Positions 10,630 through 20,474 are shown, counted from the stretch's first letter. The stretch is DNA of 55,216 nucleotides from Prochlorococcus sp. AH-736-L23 (GCA_028141225.1 JAOIPS010000008.1:1-55216); one strand, 5' to 3'. Translations and numbers: made by a program. The notes: generated by a model not told the origin, from the sequence alone.

Positions 10630-11145
10630 CTAAAATTTTTTTCTTGAAAATTTAAACATTCTTAAAAGTTGGGAGCAAATAAAGGGAGCAAAAAAACCTG
10701 TCAAAAAAACTTCAGCTAAGATATTTTTAACACCGGAAATAAACATTAAAGAATTACTCTCTGAAAAATTTCTAAACAAAATTTGTAAAAGATAAAGAGT
10801 GCCGCATAAAAAACTTCCAAAAGAACAAATCAAACCATACCTAAAATGTCCCACCAAAATATCACTTTGTAATTTAATTCGGCCAAACAAAAATCCACAA
10901 AGAATTAAGCCTGGTATTTGAGAAAAATTATTATCTAAAGTCAGAGAATCTAAAATTAGACCTAAAAACAAACCAAATAATAATCCATTGATTGATCCAT
11001 TAATCATTGACCAAGGCAATAACCAAAATAACGGCCAATATGGTTGAACGCCTAAAAATCCAAGCCAATTAGGGTGCCACAAAAAAGCAATTGGAATAAA
11101 AACAAAGCTCATTATGGATAAATTTTTTATAAAAAATTTATTCAT
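10630..11145 (-). CDS. mreD: Rod-shape determining membrane protein MreD
   Basis: Integral membrane protein of the elongation complex that directs lateral wall synthesis with MreB and MreC. The 171 residues are mostly hydrophobic, with five or so predicted membrane helices (for example near 10-25, 35-70, 75-90, 105-125 and 135-160). Sequence conservation in this family is low; the call rests on length, topology and position as the third gene of mreBCD. The ATG overlaps the mreC TAA by one base (TAATG), so translation is probably coupled. Confidence 0.83.
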   Translation of the reverse strand: MNKFFIKNLSIMSFVFIPIAFLWHPNWLGFLGVQPYWPLFWLLPWSMINGSINGLLFGLFLGLILDSLTLDNNFSQIPGLILCGFLFGRIKLQSDILVGHFRYGLICSFGSFLCGTLYLLQILFRNFSESNSLMFISGVKNILAEVFLTGFFAPFICSQLLRMFKFSRKKF

Positions 11146-11894
11146 TAAATATTTACTTTCAAAATTTGCACCCAGTCAATTACTTGAGGTTTTGCCAAAA
11201 GTGAAATTTTTGCCGTTTTTTTTGATTGCAATGTCTCATCTATTGATTGGATAATCCCAATAGGGATATTTGGAGGTAATAAAGAACTCGCAGGAGAAGA
11301 TGATACAAAATCTCCTACTTTAATATCAGCATCTTTTGAATAAAGTATTAGATTAGGATAATTATCTCCTGAACCAACCAGTAGTCCATTAATTTGACTT
11401 CTATCAACCCATACACCTAATTTACTTTCTGGAGAAGTTAATAATGTTACCGAAGAAGTAAATAAAGAAGTATTATTTACCCTTCCTAATAATCCACCAG
11501 GGCCAGTAACAGTACTACCAATTTCTACGCCATCTTTTGAACCTTTGTTTAGGATTATTTGTCTCCACCAACCTCCAGTTTTTCTCGAAATAACTGCTGC
11601 CAAAATACTATCATTATCGGAAGATTGTTGAAGAGATAAAATTTCCCGCAATCTAATATTGTCCTTTTTAAGAAGATTTAATTTTATTAAAGATTCTTGA
11701 TCTATACTCTTAATAATAATTTCTTTTTGAAATTGACCAGGCCAAAAAGGTTTTGAGATAAAATAATAAAAATCTTTATAGAAAGCTCCTTTTGATATTC
11801 TTACAAAAACCAAAAATAAAAAAATTGCAAAAAATAACCAATTTTTCTTTTTATGCCACCAACGACTAGTAGAAATTCGTCGGGTACCTAACAT
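11145..11894 (-). CDS. mreC: Rod-shape determining protein MreC
   Basis: Periplasmic scaffold of the elongation machinery, anchored by one N-terminal membrane helix (about residues 18-35, LFFAIFLFLVFV). A short coiled-coil region follows (about 60-95), then the beta-rich MreC core with characteristic GGWWRQIILNKGSKDGVEIG and GLLGRVNNTS segments. At 249 residues it is a normal to slightly short MreC. It follows mreB by four bases and overlaps mreD by one base, forming the classical mreBCD operon. Confidence 0.95.
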   Translation of the reverse strand: MLGTRRISTSRWWHKKKNWLFFAIFLFLVFVRISKGAFYKDFYYFISKPFWPGQFQKEIIIKSIDQESLIKLNLLKKDNIRLREILSLQQSSDNDSILAAVISRKTGGWWRQIILNKGSKDGVEIGSTVTGPGGLLGRVNNTSLFTSSVTLLTSPESKLGVWVDRSQINGLLVGSGDNYPNLILYSKDADIKVGDFVSSSPASSLLPPNIPIGIIQSIDETLQSKKTAKISLLAKPQVIDWVQILKVNI

Positions 11895-11898
11895 AACA

Positions 11899-12951
11899 TT
11901 AATCTCTTATGGCATTCCTAATAAATTCTGGAGTGTCAACAACTCTTTTGAGTTTTTTGAAATCATCCAACACCTCTCCACAACCATTCACTACGCAAAG
12001 CAGTGGGTTTTCTGCTATGTGAGTAAAAATTCCTGTTTCATCGCTCAATAAATCATTAATGCCTCTGACTAAAGCTCCACCACCTGCAAGCATAATCCCC
12101 CTATCAACTATGTCTGCAGCAAGTTCAGGGGGGGTTCGCTCTAAAGTTCTTTTTACAGCTTCGACTATTTTACTCAGTGTTTCAGCCATAGCTTCTCTGA
12201 TTTCTCCTGATGTCAAAGTGACTGACCTAGGTAGACCAGATAAAAGATGTAAACCTCTAACCTCTAAAGTAGTTTTATCAAAATCATCATCCGGAAATGC
12301 AGATCCAATTTTAATCTTGATATCTTCTGCAGTTCTCTCTCCAACAACTAAATTGTGAACTTTTTTAAGATATAGCGCAATTGACTCATTTATTTCATCG
12401 CCTGCTATTCGAACAGATTCACTCAATACAGTTCCTCCTAAACTCAATACTGCAACCTCAGTAGTACCTCCACCAATATCAACAATCATTGTTCCAATTG
12501 GCTCAGTTACTGGTAATGATGCTCCTATTGCTGCTGCAACAGGTTCATCAATCAAATGAACTTCTCGAGCTCCCGCTAATCCAGCTTCTCTTACTGCTCT
12601 TCGCTCAACACTAGTAACTCCACTTGGAATACCAATCACTATTCTTGGGGCTACTATCCCCTTGCCTTCATTACATTTTTGGATAAATGTTTTTATCATT
12701 TGTTCTGCAGCATCAAAATCTGCGATAACCCCATCTCTCAGCGGCCTTACGGCTCTTATATTGCCAGGAGTCCTTCCAAGCATTAACTTTGCTTCTTTAC
12801 CAACAGCTAATGGAATCCCTTCTTCTAAATCCATAGCTACCACTGAAGGCTCTTGCAAAACAACGCCTTTTCCTGATACATGTATAAGAGTATTGGCCGT
12901 TCCCAAATCTATGCCAATATCTCTAGAAAATTTAAATCTGTTAAAAATCAC
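11899..12951 (-). CDS. mreB: Actin-like cell shape protein MreB
   Basis: Bacterial actin that polymerises on the inner face of the membrane and guides wall synthesis. The 350 residues include phosphate-1 [11 protein letters not shown] (about 13-23), the adenosine-side [11 protein letters not shown], and the C-terminal AGGGALVRG motif. The start codon is GTG at 12951-12949; the protein begins just before the membrane-contacting N-terminal segment. It is the first gene of mreBCD. A 133-base spacer separates it from divergent ssb and should hold the promoters of both. Confidence 0.97.
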   Translation of the reverse strand: MIFNRFKFSRDIGIDLGTANTLIHVSGKGVVLQEPSVVAMDLEEGIPLAVGKEAKLMLGRTPGNIRAVRPLRDGVIADFDAAEQMIKTFIQKCNEGKGIVAPRIVIGIPSGVTSVERRAVREAGLAGAREVHLIDEPVAAAIGASLPVTEPIGTMIVDIGGGTTEVAVLSLGGTVLSESVRIAGDEINESIALYLKKVHNLVVGERTAEDIKIKIGSAFPDDDFDKTTLEVRGLHLLSGLPRSVTLTSGEIREAMAETLSKIVEAVKRTLERTPPELAADIVDRGIMLAGGGALVRGINDLLSDETGIFTHIAENPLLCVVNGCGEVLDDFKKLKRVVDTPEFIRNAIRD

Positions 12952-13069
12952 AATAAGAATTTCTTTTTATAAATAATATATCTATTTTTTGCTAAGCTCT
13001 TGGATTTCTGTCGTTTAGTTATGAATAGCACGTAAAACTTTGAGCATAACCTGTAAATATGAGTAATAT

Positions 13070-13082
13070 AAAAAAAAAAAAA
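13070..13082 (+). repeat. 13-A homopolymer in the ssb leader
   Basis: A run of 13 A residues ends two bases before the ssb ATG and takes the place where a Shine-Dalgarno sequence would be. Such a run is prone to slippage during replication and transcription, and an A-rich leader can favour ribosome access. No AGGAG-like site is visible. Confidence 0.85.
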
Positions 13083-13084
13083 TT

Positions 13085-13456
13085 ATGGAAATTAACACTA
13101 TTAATCTTGTTGGCAGAGCAGGACGAGAACCAGATGTCAGATATTTTGAATCAGGTAGTATCGTAGCGAATTTCACAATTGCAGTTAACAGAAGAAGCAG
13201 AGATGAAGAACCAGATTGGTTTAACTTAGAAATATGGGGCAAGCAAGCGCAAATTGCCGCAGATTATGTAAAAAAAGGATCATTAATAGGAATTACAGGA
13301 AGCTTTAAAATTGATAGTTGGAAAGATAAAAATACTGGTGAAGATAGGTATAAACCAGTTGTTAGGGTAGATAGATTAAACTTACTAGGCTCACGAAAAG
13401 AGTCTGATAATAACCAATATTCCAACAGCAATAATTCAAGTGAAATTCCTTTCTAA
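13085..13456 (+). CDS. ssb: Single-stranded DNA-binding protein
   Basis: Coats single-stranded DNA during replication and repair. The 123 residues contain an OB fold (about 1-105) with the conserved NLVGRAGREPDVRY, FTIAVNR and DWFNLEIWGKQA segments, a short Asn/Ser-rich linker, and a C-terminal tip SEIPF that matches the acidic -IPF tail used to recruit partner proteins, although it has only one acidic residue in the last five. Its stop codon overlaps the stop of the convergent DedA gene by four bases. Confidence 0.96.
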   Translation: MEINTINLVGRAGREPDVRYFESGSIVANFTIAVNRRSRDEEPDWFNLEIWGKQAQIAADYVKKGSLIGITGSFKIDSWKDKNTGEDRYKPVVRVDRLNLLGSRKESDNNQYSNSNNSSEIPF

Positions 13457-14112
13457 GCTCTATTATTTTTTAAAAATCTAATAAGTATTTTTATAAAAAA
13501 ATAAGAGAAAATTAAAATTAAAATTGGCTTTACAACATATTTGATTTGATCTAAGTAAGTTTCAATGATTAGATAGTTTTCACCAAATAAATATCCTGAG
13601 TAACTGAGAAGTGCTACCCATAACAAGCTACCAAATGTAGTCCAAAGCAAAAATTTTCTTAATGGCATTAGTTCTATGCCAGCGGGAACTGAAATTAAAG
13701 TTCTTATGCCTGGTACTAATCGGCCCCAAAAAACTAAAGAAACCCCATATTTATCAAACCACCTTTTACTTTTATTTAGGTCATTAGAAGAAATACCCAA
13801 ATATTTTCCCTTTTTATCTAGAAAATTTGAAAGTCTTTTTTCATTTACTAATCTACCTAAATAATACCAAGGCAATGATCCTAAAATAGTTCCTAGTAAT
13901 CCCCAAAAAACTAAGATATAGAAGTTTAATTTTTGTTGATAAACAAAAAAACCACCCAACGGCATAATTATTTCCGACGGAATTGGAGGAATTATATTTT
14001 CTAAAAACATCGCCAGACAAATAGTAAGGTATGCAATTGTTGAATTTTTTTCAACAGCCAAACTGATGTAATCAGGAATTGAAGTAAGAAAATTTATAAA
14101 AATTAAACTCAA
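13453..14112 (-). CDS. DedA-family inner-membrane protein
   Basis: Member of the DedA/SNARE-associated superfamily; some members act as lipid or undecaprenyl-phosphate flippases. The 219 residues show hydrophobic helices and the family signatures ENIIPPIPSE (about 38-47), GSLPWYYLGR, and FWGRLVPGIRTLISVPAG with the conserved Arg residues. The start codon appears to be TTG, two bases after the ahcY TAA, which suggests translational coupling to ahcY. The exact transported lipid is unknown. Confidence 0.92.
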   Translation of the reverse strand: MSLIFINFLTSIPDYISLAVEKNSTIAYLTICLAMFLENIIPPIPSEIIMPLGGFFVYQQKLNFYILVFWGLLGTILGSLPWYYLGRLVNEKRLSNFLDKKGKYLGISSNDLNKSKRWFDKYGVSLVFWGRLVPGIRTLISVPAGIELMPLRKFLLWTTFGSLLWVALLSYSGYLFGENYLIIETYLDQIKYVVKPILILIFSYFFIKILIRFLKNNRA

Positions 14113-14114
14113 TC

Positions 14115-15533
14115 TTAGTATCTATAGAGTTCTGGTTTATAAGGTCCATCAACAGAGACATTAATATAATCAGCCTGTTCTTTAGTTAATTTTGTTAATT
14201 TTGCACCAATTTTATCTAAATGTAATCTAGCTACCATTTCATCTAGGTGTTTTGGTAAAACATAAACCTCTTTCGCATATTGCTCTGACTTATTAAAAAG
14301 TTCGATTTGTGCTAATACTTGATTAGTAAATGAATTACTCATAACAAAGCTTGGATGGCCAGTGGCACAGCCTAAATTGACTAATCTACCTTCAGCTAAA
14401 AGAATAATTTTATTTCCACTAGGAAGAGTTATATGATCAACTTGCGGCTTAATATTTTCCCATTGATAATTTTTTAATGAAGCCACATCAATTTCATTAT
14501 CGAAATGTCCAATATTACAAACAATTGCCTCATCTTTCATCTTTAGAAGATTCTCATGTGTTATTACCTGATAGTTACCAGTAGCAGTGACAAAGATATC
14601 TATATCTTTTACAACATCATCCAACGTAACAACGCTAAAACCTTCCATTGCTGCTTGAAGAGCACAAATTGGATCAACTTCAGCAACTTTTACGATTGCT
14701 CCAAGTCCACGCAATGACTGGGCTGAACCCTTACCTACATCTCCAAAACCAATAACTAAAGCGACCTTTCCAGCAATCATCACATCAGTTGCACGCTTAA
14801 TGCTATCAACTAAAGATTCTCTGCAGCCATATAAATTATCAAATTTGCTCTTAGTTACTGAATCATTAACGTTGATAGCAGGGAAAGGTAATGCATTTTG
14901 CTTTTGCAGTTGATAAAGTCTTGCGACTCCTGTTGTAGTTTCTTCAGTGACACCAATAATTTTACTCTTAATTCTAGAATAGAAGTCACTATCAAATTTC
15001 AACTTAGACTTAATAGAATTGAATAAAGCAATTTCTTCTTCGTTACCAGGATTATCTAAAACAGATAAATCTTTTTCTGCTTTACTACCGAGTATCAATA
15101 AACCAGTTGCATCTCCTCCATCGTCAAGAATCATATTTGGAGAGTCTGAACCCCAATCAAGGATATAGTGGGTATATTGCCAATATTCATCAAGATTCTC
15201 ACCTTTTTTTGCGTATACAGAAATTCCTTTATCTGCGATAGCTGCTGCCGCATGATCTTGAGTTGAAAAAATGTTGCAAGAAGCCCATTTTACTTCCGCA
15301 CCAAGATCAACAAGAGTTTCTATTAAGACTGCTGTCTGAATAGTCATATGAAGACTTCCAGCTATTTTTGCACCTTTTAGTGGTTTTTCAGAATGATATT
15401 TATCTCTAAGTGCCATTAATCCAGGCATTTCTGTTTCGGCTATTTTAATTTCTTTACGACCAAAATCTGATAAAGAGATATCAGCAACTACGTAATTAGG
15501 TGTAGAGGTTTTAACTGAATTTGCAATAACCAT
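14115..15533 (-). CDS. ahcY: Adenosylhomocysteinase
   Basis: Splits S-adenosylhomocysteine into adenosine and homocysteine, clearing the product inhibitor of methyltransferases. The 472-residue length is the long form usual in cyanobacteria. The NAD-binding loop [15 protein letters not shown] is intact and the protein ends in [10 protein letters not shown], the conserved C-terminal tail that closes the partner's cofactor site. It starts with ATG and is divergent from tsaE across 51 bases. No SAH or SAM riboswitch is evident in that short leader. Confidence 0.97.
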   Translation of the reverse strand: MVIANSVKTSTPNYVVADISLSDFGRKEIKIAETEMPGLMALRDKYHSEKPLKGAKIAGSLHMTIQTAVLIETLVDLGAEVKWASCNIFSTQDHAAAAIADKGISVYAKKGENLDEYWQYTHYILDWGSDSPNMILDDGGDATGLLILGSKAEKDLSVLDNPGNEEEIALFNSIKSKLKFDSDFYSRIKSKIIGVTEETTTGVARLYQLQKQNALPFPAINVNDSVTKSKFDNLYGCRESLVDSIKRATDVMIAGKVALVIGFGDVGKGSAQSLRGLGAIVKVAEVDPICALQAAMEGFSVVTLDDVVKDIDIFVTATGNYQVITHENLLKMKDEAIVCNIGHFDNEIDVASLKNYQWENIKPQVDHITLPSGNKIILLAEGRLVNLGCATGHPSFVMSNSFTNQVLAQIELFNKSEQYAKEVYVLPKHLDEMVARLHLDKIGAKLTKLTKEQADYINVSVDGPYKPELYRY

Positions 15534-15584
15534 ATTTAGTAAATACTTTTTATATTAAACTATAAATGATTTTTCCTATATTTT

Positions 15585-16022
15585 GTGTTTGTTAAGAATT
15601 TAAAAGAGACTTTAAATTTAGGAAAAAAACTCTCACACAAATTAACCTCCCAATCAATTGTTCTATTACAGGGTCCAATTGGGGCTGGAAAAACTTCATT
15701 TGTTCAAGGGATTGCTGAAGGCTTATCAATCTCTGAGGACATTACAAGTCCTACATTTGCTTTATCGCATCACTATAACTCCGGAAGAATTCCGCTAATT
15801 CACCTTGATTTATACAGGTTAGAAAATATTTCTTCAGCAACAGAAGTTTTTTTTTCAGAAGAAGAAGAGGCAATACAAAGACAAGCCATTTTAGTGATTG
15901 AATGGCCAGAATTAATAGAACAAGTTATTGATAATTTCTGGAAAATAAAAATTAGTTACGCAAAAAGTTATGGAAGACACTACGAAATTAGAGATCCCAA
16001 AAATTTATTAACCTTCTCATAA
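15585..16022 (+). CDS. tsaE: tRNA threonylcarbamoyladenosine biosynthesis ATPase TsaE
   Basis: P-loop ATPase that works with TsaB and TsaD to form t6A37 on ANN-decoding tRNAs. The 145 residues contain Walker A GPIGAGKTSF (about 30-39), the switch region ITSPTFALSH, HLDLYRL, and the WPE motif (VIEWPELIE) typical of the family. The start codon is GTG at 15585; the one nearby upstream ATG is out of frame. The last 43 bases overlap the 3' end of the convergent sugar kinase gene. Confidence 0.95.
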   Translation: MFVKNLKETLNLGKKLSHKLTSQSIVLLQGPIGAGKTSFVQGIAEGLSISEDITSPTFALSHHYNSGRIPLIHLDLYRLENISSATEVFFSEEEEAIQRQAILVIEWPELIEQVIDNFWKIKISYAKSYGRHYEIRDPKNLLTFS

Positions 16023-16978
16023 TATGGCTGTTGCTCGATAGCTCCTTCACCAAGACAAGTTAATAATCCACAAACACCTGCGAACTTAATATAATCTTTT
16101 ATCTCTAGTTCATTTGAAGGATAGCCAGAAGAAATCAATTTTGAAATTAAACCAGCTAGAAAAGCATCGCCTGCGCCAGTTGTATCAACAATTTTTTGCG
16201 AAGAAGGAGTTTCGGTAATTCCTTGTAATCCATTGATATACCATGTAACGGGATTTTTCCCGTCAGTTATTATTACATCTGGTCTATTAGACAATTGTTG
16301 AGATACAAGCAAGGGATTCTCATCCTCAAAAAACAAAGTTGCTTCTTCCTTGGCAAGTTTTAAAACATTTGCATGATTTAAAAAATTTTTGATTAAATTA
16401 ACTCTCGCAGCTTTAGTAATTTCTGATGAAAAACTTGAATGATCCCAAAAGACCTCTCTCCAATTCAAATCAATAACTATTTTAACTGCAAATTTTTTAG
16501 CGTGTTCAAGAATAAAAAAAATAGTCTCTGCTGATATTGGAGATGATAACAAGATCGTTCCTGTAACCAAATATTTTGTTTCTTTAAGGGATTCCTCCAA
16601 ATTAGAAATTTCTTTTTGGATTAATTTCTTACTAAGAACTTCATCTGCAAAGCATGAATGAGAACTTTCCTCAAAGCCTGAAAAAAATCGATCTCCAAAT
16701 TGATCTCTACCTACATTAACCACGCGAGTAGATGAATCATTATCTAATTGCAAAAAATCCAAATTAACCTCCAATTCATTAAATTGCTTAATGAATTTTT
16801 TTCCATAATCGTCACTACCCAAACTTCCTATAAATATTGAATCTATTTTTAATTTTCTTAATGCACACGCAACATTAGCCGGCGCACCACCCAAAAAATC
16901 TGTAAATTCTTGATTTGACTTATTTCTGATTCTGTCTATTAAAGCCTCTCCAATACATATGACCTTTTTTTTTTTCAT
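15980..16978 (-). CDS. PfkB-family sugar kinase, fructokinase-like
   Basis: Ribokinase-fold ATP-dependent kinase, probably phosphorylating fructose or a related sugar. The 332 residues show the N-terminal GEALIDRIRN, the substrate-site GGAPANVACAL, and the C-terminal signature DTTGAGDAFLAGL with the catalytic Asp before the anion hole. Substrate specificity cannot be fixed from sequence. The first codons are ATG AAA AAA AAA AAG, giving an 11-A tract directly after the start (complement at 16965-16975) that could slip out of frame. Its 3' end overlaps tsaE by 43 bases. Confidence 0.92.
   Translation of the reverse strand: MKKKKVICIGEALIDRIRNKSNQEFTDFLGGAPANVACALRKLKIDSIFIGSLGSDDYGKKFIKQFNELEVNLDFLQLDNDSSTRVVNVGRDQFGDRFFSGFEESSHSCFADEVLSKKLIQKEISNLEESLKETKYLVTGTILLSSPISAETIFFILEHAKKFAVKIVIDLNWREVFWDHSSFSSEITKAARVNLIKNFLNHANVLKLAKEEATLFFEDENPLLVSQQLSNRPDVIITDGKNPVTWYINGLQGITETPSSQKIVDTTGAGDAFLAGLISKLISSGYPSNELEIKDYIKFAGVCGLLTCLGEGAIEQQPYYEKVNKFLGSLIS
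16965..16975 (-). repeat. 11-A homopolymer at the start of the sugar kinase gene
   Basis: On the coding strand the A-run begins immediately after the ATG and encodes Lys residues 2-5. Loss or gain of one A would shift the frame at the very start of the gene, so the tract is a possible on/off slippage site, or a place where RNA polymerase slippage lowers output. Confidence 0.85.
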
Positions 16979-17066
16979 AAAATAAACGCTTTTTCTTAAC
17001 TAAGAATAATTTATTAAAAACGAATAATTTTTTTTTGAATTAAAGTTTAATCAAAACATATTCAAA

Positions 17067-17981
17067 GTGTCTTTAAATAAATCTGAAACTTGGAAGTGGA
17101 AAAATTGGGAAATTTCTTGGTCTCTATCAAAAGAATCTACTTCTGAAAGAAATATAAAAATTTTATTGGTTCATGGATTTGGGGCATCAAAAAACCACTG
17201 GAGATATAATCAAGATTTTCTTGGGAAATTTTCTAACTGCTACGCAATTGACCTATTAGGATTTGGAGAAAGCAGTCAGCCTAGTTCTTTATTAGATTAC
17301 GAACCCGATAGAGAAAACTCAATTAAATATTCATTTGAATTATGGGGTAATCAAATATCAACATTTTGTGCAGAGGTCATTAAATCTCCCGTTTACTTAG
17401 TAGGAAATTCAATTGGTGGAGTTATTGCATTGAAAGCTGCTCAAATCCTCAAAGATAATTGCAAAGGTGTTATTTTAATTGATTGCGCACAAAGAACTAT
17501 GGATGATAAACGTTTAAAAAAAAGTGATATTTTAATGAATCTACTGAGACCCGTCCTTAAAACCATAGTCAGACAAAGATTAATTAGCAATACACTTTTT
17601 ACAAGAGCTGCAAATCCAAAAATTATTAAGAAAATACTTGAACAAGCTTACCCTACAGGAAAAAATATTGATAAAGAATTGATTGAAATACTTTATCAAC
17701 CCTCTCAAAGGGAAAACTCAAAAGAAGCATTTCGTGGTTTTATTAACTTATTTGATGACTATCTCGCTACTGACCTTTTCGATAAGCTTGATGCTCCAAT
17801 TCAATTGATTTGGGGAGAAAAAGATCCTTGGGAATCTTTAAATGAAGCAAGAGAGTGGAAAAAACAATTCAAGAATATTAAAAGATTAGATATTATAAGC
17901 GGGGCTGGTCATTGTCCTCATGATGAAGAACCTGAAAAAACAAATAAGTTAATGAATGAATTTATTCAAGAGACAAAATAA
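17067..17981 (+). CDS. Alpha/beta-fold hydrolase
   Basis: A 304-residue cytoplasmic hydrolase. The oxyanion region HGFGASKNHW (about 36-45) and the nucleophile elbow GNSIGG with Ser115 are clear; the catalytic His lies in GAGHCPHDEEP near residue 281 and the acid is likely in the WGEKDPW segment. Such proteins in cyanobacteria are related to esterases, dehalogenase-like enzymes and chlorophyll-dephytylating hydrolases, so the substrate is open. The start codon is GTG. Its last 16 bases overlap the convergent sigma factor gene. Confidence 0.9.
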   Translation: MSLNKSETWKWKNWEISWSLSKESTSERNIKILLVHGFGASKNHWRYNQDFLGKFSNCYAIDLLGFGESSQPSSLLDYEPDRENSIKYSFELWGNQISTFCAEVIKSPVYLVGNSIGGVIALKAAQILKDNCKGVILIDCAQRTMDDKRLKKSDILMNLLRPVLKTIVRQRLISNTLFTRAANPKIIKKILEQAYPTGKNIDKELIEILYQPSQRENSKEAFRGFINLFDDYLATDLFDKLDAPIQLIWGEKDPWESLNEAREWKKQFKNIKRLDIISGAGHCPHDEEPEKTNKLMNEFIQETK

Positions 17982-18967
17982 GCTTCTACATTATCACTAA
18001 GTCTTCTCAAGCCTCTTAATCCATCTCGTTCAAGATTTCTTACTCTATCTCTACTTATCCCTAGTACCCTTCCTATACCTGTAAGAGACATTGGCTCATC
18101 ACCATCCATTCCGTATCTCATTCTTAAAACTCTACATTGCAGATCAGGCAATTGATGTAAAAGAGAATGCAGATCACCTCTCATACAATCCATCTCTATT
18201 TGTTCGTCTGGCAAATCCTCGCCCCCTGCCAGTAAATCTAATAGAACAGTATCTTCGCCATCACCAACTTTGGTTTCAAGACTAACTGGCTGCCCTGCTT
18301 TGCACATCAAATCTTTAACATCATCTTCAGGGAGCTCTACGTATTTTGCAAGTTCAGTTACAGTTGGAGTTCTAGACATTTCTTGACTTAGCTCTCTTTG
18401 ACCTTTTTTTAACTTATTCAACATTTCAGTTATATGAATTGGTAGCCTTATCGCTCGACTTTTTTCAGCTATTGCTCTTGTAATACCTTGTCTAATCCAC
18501 CAGTATGCATATGTTGAAAACTTATATCCTCTTGCTGGATCAAATTTTTCAACTCCTCTGACAAGTCCTATAGTTCCCTCTTGAATCAAATCTAAAAGTT
18601 CCATATTTCTTTTTGTATATTTTTTTGCAACGCTTACTACTAATCTTAAATTTGCTGCAACCATCCTTTCTTTAGCTCTCTGTCCAGCTCTTAATCTTTT
18701 TTTAATTATGGAAGTAGATAAGTTTAATTTGGCTGATAATTCATCAATACTAGGCTTATCTCCTGTTAACTCAATAATTTCTAATTCTGCTCTTTCAACT
18801 TCCATGTACTCTTGAACTTGGCGACCTAGGGTAATTTCTTGTTCATGAGATAGTAATGGAACTCTTCCTATATCCCTCAAGTATGATCGAACAAGATCTA
18901 CATCACTACTAGCTTTTATAGTTGCGATTGTCGCTAGTTTATTTTCACTTATTGTTTCAGAAGACAT
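17966..18967 (-). CDS. Group 2 RNA polymerase sigma factor (RpoD/SigA-like)
   Basis: A sigma-70 protein of 333 residues that lacks region 1.1, as expected for the non-essential group 2 sigmas of cyanobacteria. Region 1.2 is near VRSYLRDIGRVPLLS (24-38), region 2 holds the core-binding and -10 recognition helices (ANLRLVVSVAKKY, DLIQEGTIGLVRGVEKFD, FSTYAYWWIRQ), region 3 follows, and region 4 ends in a helix-turn-helix (LTGIGRVLGISRDRVRNLE). Which Prochlorococcus sigma this is cannot be settled here. It converges with and slightly overlaps the alpha/beta hydrolase gene. Confidence 0.95.
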   Translation of the reverse strand: MSSETISENKLATIATIKASSDVDLVRSYLRDIGRVPLLSHEQEITLGRQVQEYMEVERAELEIIELTGDKPSIDELSAKLNLSTSIIKKRLRAGQRAKERMVAANLRLVVSVAKKYTKRNMELLDLIQEGTIGLVRGVEKFDPARGYKFSTYAYWWIRQGITRAIAEKSRAIRLPIHITEMLNKLKKGQRELSQEMSRTPTVTELAKYVELPEDDVKDLMCKAGQPVSLETKVGDGEDTVLLDLLAGGEDLPDEQIEMDCMRGDLHSLLHQLPDLQCRVLRMRYGMDGDEPMSLTGIGRVLGISRDRVRNLERDGLRGLRRLSDNVEAYFVS

Positions 18968-19067
18968 GAAGTATTAATGATGTTTTGTAAACAATACCAT
19001 TAAGAAATGTAAAGTTAAACAAAAAAATCCACAATTTAACAAAAATGAGAATAAATACCTACTGAGA

Positions 19068-20474
19068 TTAGACTAATGAAGAACTTAATAGCCATTTTGC
19101 TGTACTGAGATAAATAAATACACCGGCAATATCAGTTACGGTTGTAATGAAAGGGGAGGACATTAAGGCTGGGTCCAATTTCATTCTGGCAAACAACAAA
19201 GGGAGAATCGCTCCTGTTGTAGCAGCTAAAGTTGTTATAGATATCAAACTTATTCCAACCGCAGAGGCAATTAAAGGTCCTTCTCCTTGCCACCAAGCAA
19301 AGGGAAATACTACGAGCATCATCAAAACGCCTAGCAGAGCGCCTGTTATTGCCTCCTTAAATACTGCCTTAATTGCACCAAGAGACTTCAGTTTTTGAGT
19401 ACTTAAACCGCGAATGACAACCGTTGAGCTTTGAGCACCAACATTCCCCCCAGTACCTATAAGTAGAGGAATAAATGCAGCCAATAAAACTATTTCTTTC
19501 AATATTTGATCATTCATAGCTATAACTTTTGTCGTTAAACCATTTGCTAAAACCAAAATTAACAACCATAAAATTCTTCTTCGAGCAATCGTAAACAAAC
19601 TACTTTGAAAATAATCATCTTCATCTCCAGGTTGTACAGCCCCCGCTGCATAAATATCTCTTGTTGCTTCTTGTTCTATAACATCAATTAAATCATCGAC
19701 GGTTACTATACCAACAAGTCTTTTTTCCTTATCAACGACTGGGAGAGCTAAAAAATCATATCTTTGTATTGCTCTAGCAACCTCTTCTTGATTCGTATTG
19801 GTAGTTATATTCACTACATCTCTTGTCATAACGTCTCCAATTGGCTTGGAGGGATCAGCAGTTACAAGGTCTCTTAAAGAGAGAATACCAGTTAAATGTC
19901 TTTCTTTATCTGTAACATATAAACTATAGATAGTTTCAGTAAATGGGGCTCTTTTTCTAACTAAAGAAAGAGCCTCAGCTGCTGTTTGCATCTCTTTAAG
20001 ATCTATAAATTCAGTTGTCATTAATCTTCCGGCAGTTTCAGGCTCATATCCAAGTAATTCTGCTGTTACTTTCCTTTCACCAGGACTAAGAGCAGATAAA
20101 AATTTTCGTACAACTTTTGCAGGTAATTCATCAAAGAGTTGAACCCTATCATCAGGAGACATTTTTTCAACGATTTCTAAAACTTCTCCTGAACGAAGTC
20201 TTTCTAATAAAGTTTGCTGAACTACTGGATCTAAGTATTCATAAACCTCAATTGCTTCATTTTTCTTTAATAATCGAAATGCTAATGCCTGCAATATTAG
20301 TGGAAGGCTTCCAATAGCATCTGCAATATCAACAGGTTGGGAAGGCTCTAAAAGTAACTTCGCCTCATCATAATTTCCCGCGATAAGCAAATCCTCAAGT
20401 TGAATAGTAATATTTTCTCTTGAACTTAAATCTGAAGATAACGATGTAACTGTTTCAAGATTATTTTCATTCAT
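19068..20474 (-). CDS. mgtE: Magnesium transporter MgtE
   Basis: Mg2+-gated magnesium channel. The 468 residues follow the family plan: an N-terminal superhelical MgtE-N domain (about 25-150, with ELPAKVVRKFLSALSP), two CBS domains (about 150-280, with MTTEFIDL and VGIVTVDDLIDVIEQEA) that sense Mg2+, and five membrane helices in the last third. The pore-region segment IPLLIGTGGNVGAQSS is present. It lies downstream of the twin crcB genes on the same strand, with 43 bases between. No room exists upstream for a full M-box riboswitch. Confidence 0.96.
   Translation of the reverse strand: MNENNLETVTSLSSDLSSRENITIQLEDLLIAGNYDEAKLLLEPSQPVDIADAIGSLPLILQALAFRLLKKNEAIEVYEYLDPVVQQTLLERLRSGEVLEIVEKMSPDDRVQLFDELPAKVVRKFLSALSPGERKVTAELLGYEPETAGRLMTTEFIDLKEMQTAAEALSLVRKRAPFTETIYSLYVTDKERHLTGILSLRDLVTADPSKPIGDVMTRDVVNITTNTNQEEVARAIQRYDFLALPVVDKEKRLVGIVTVDDLIDVIEQEATRDIYAAGAVQPGDEDDYFQSSLFTIARRRILWLLILVLANGLTTKVIAMNDQILKEIVLLAAFIPLLIGTGGNVGAQSSTVVIRGLSTQKLKSLGAIKAVFKEAITGALLGVLMMLVVFPFAWWQGEGPLIASAVGISLISITTLAATTGAILPLLFARMKLDPALMSSPFITTVTDIAGVFIYLSTAKWLLSSSLV

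Noticed and set aside
12059..12358. A 99-codon plus-strand frame inside mreB
   Set aside because: Antisense shadow of the well-conserved mreB frame; its composition follows the complement of mreB codons.
15534..15584. SAH or SAM riboswitch in the ahcY leader
   Set aside because: Only 51 bases to tsaE and no recognisable conserved blocks.
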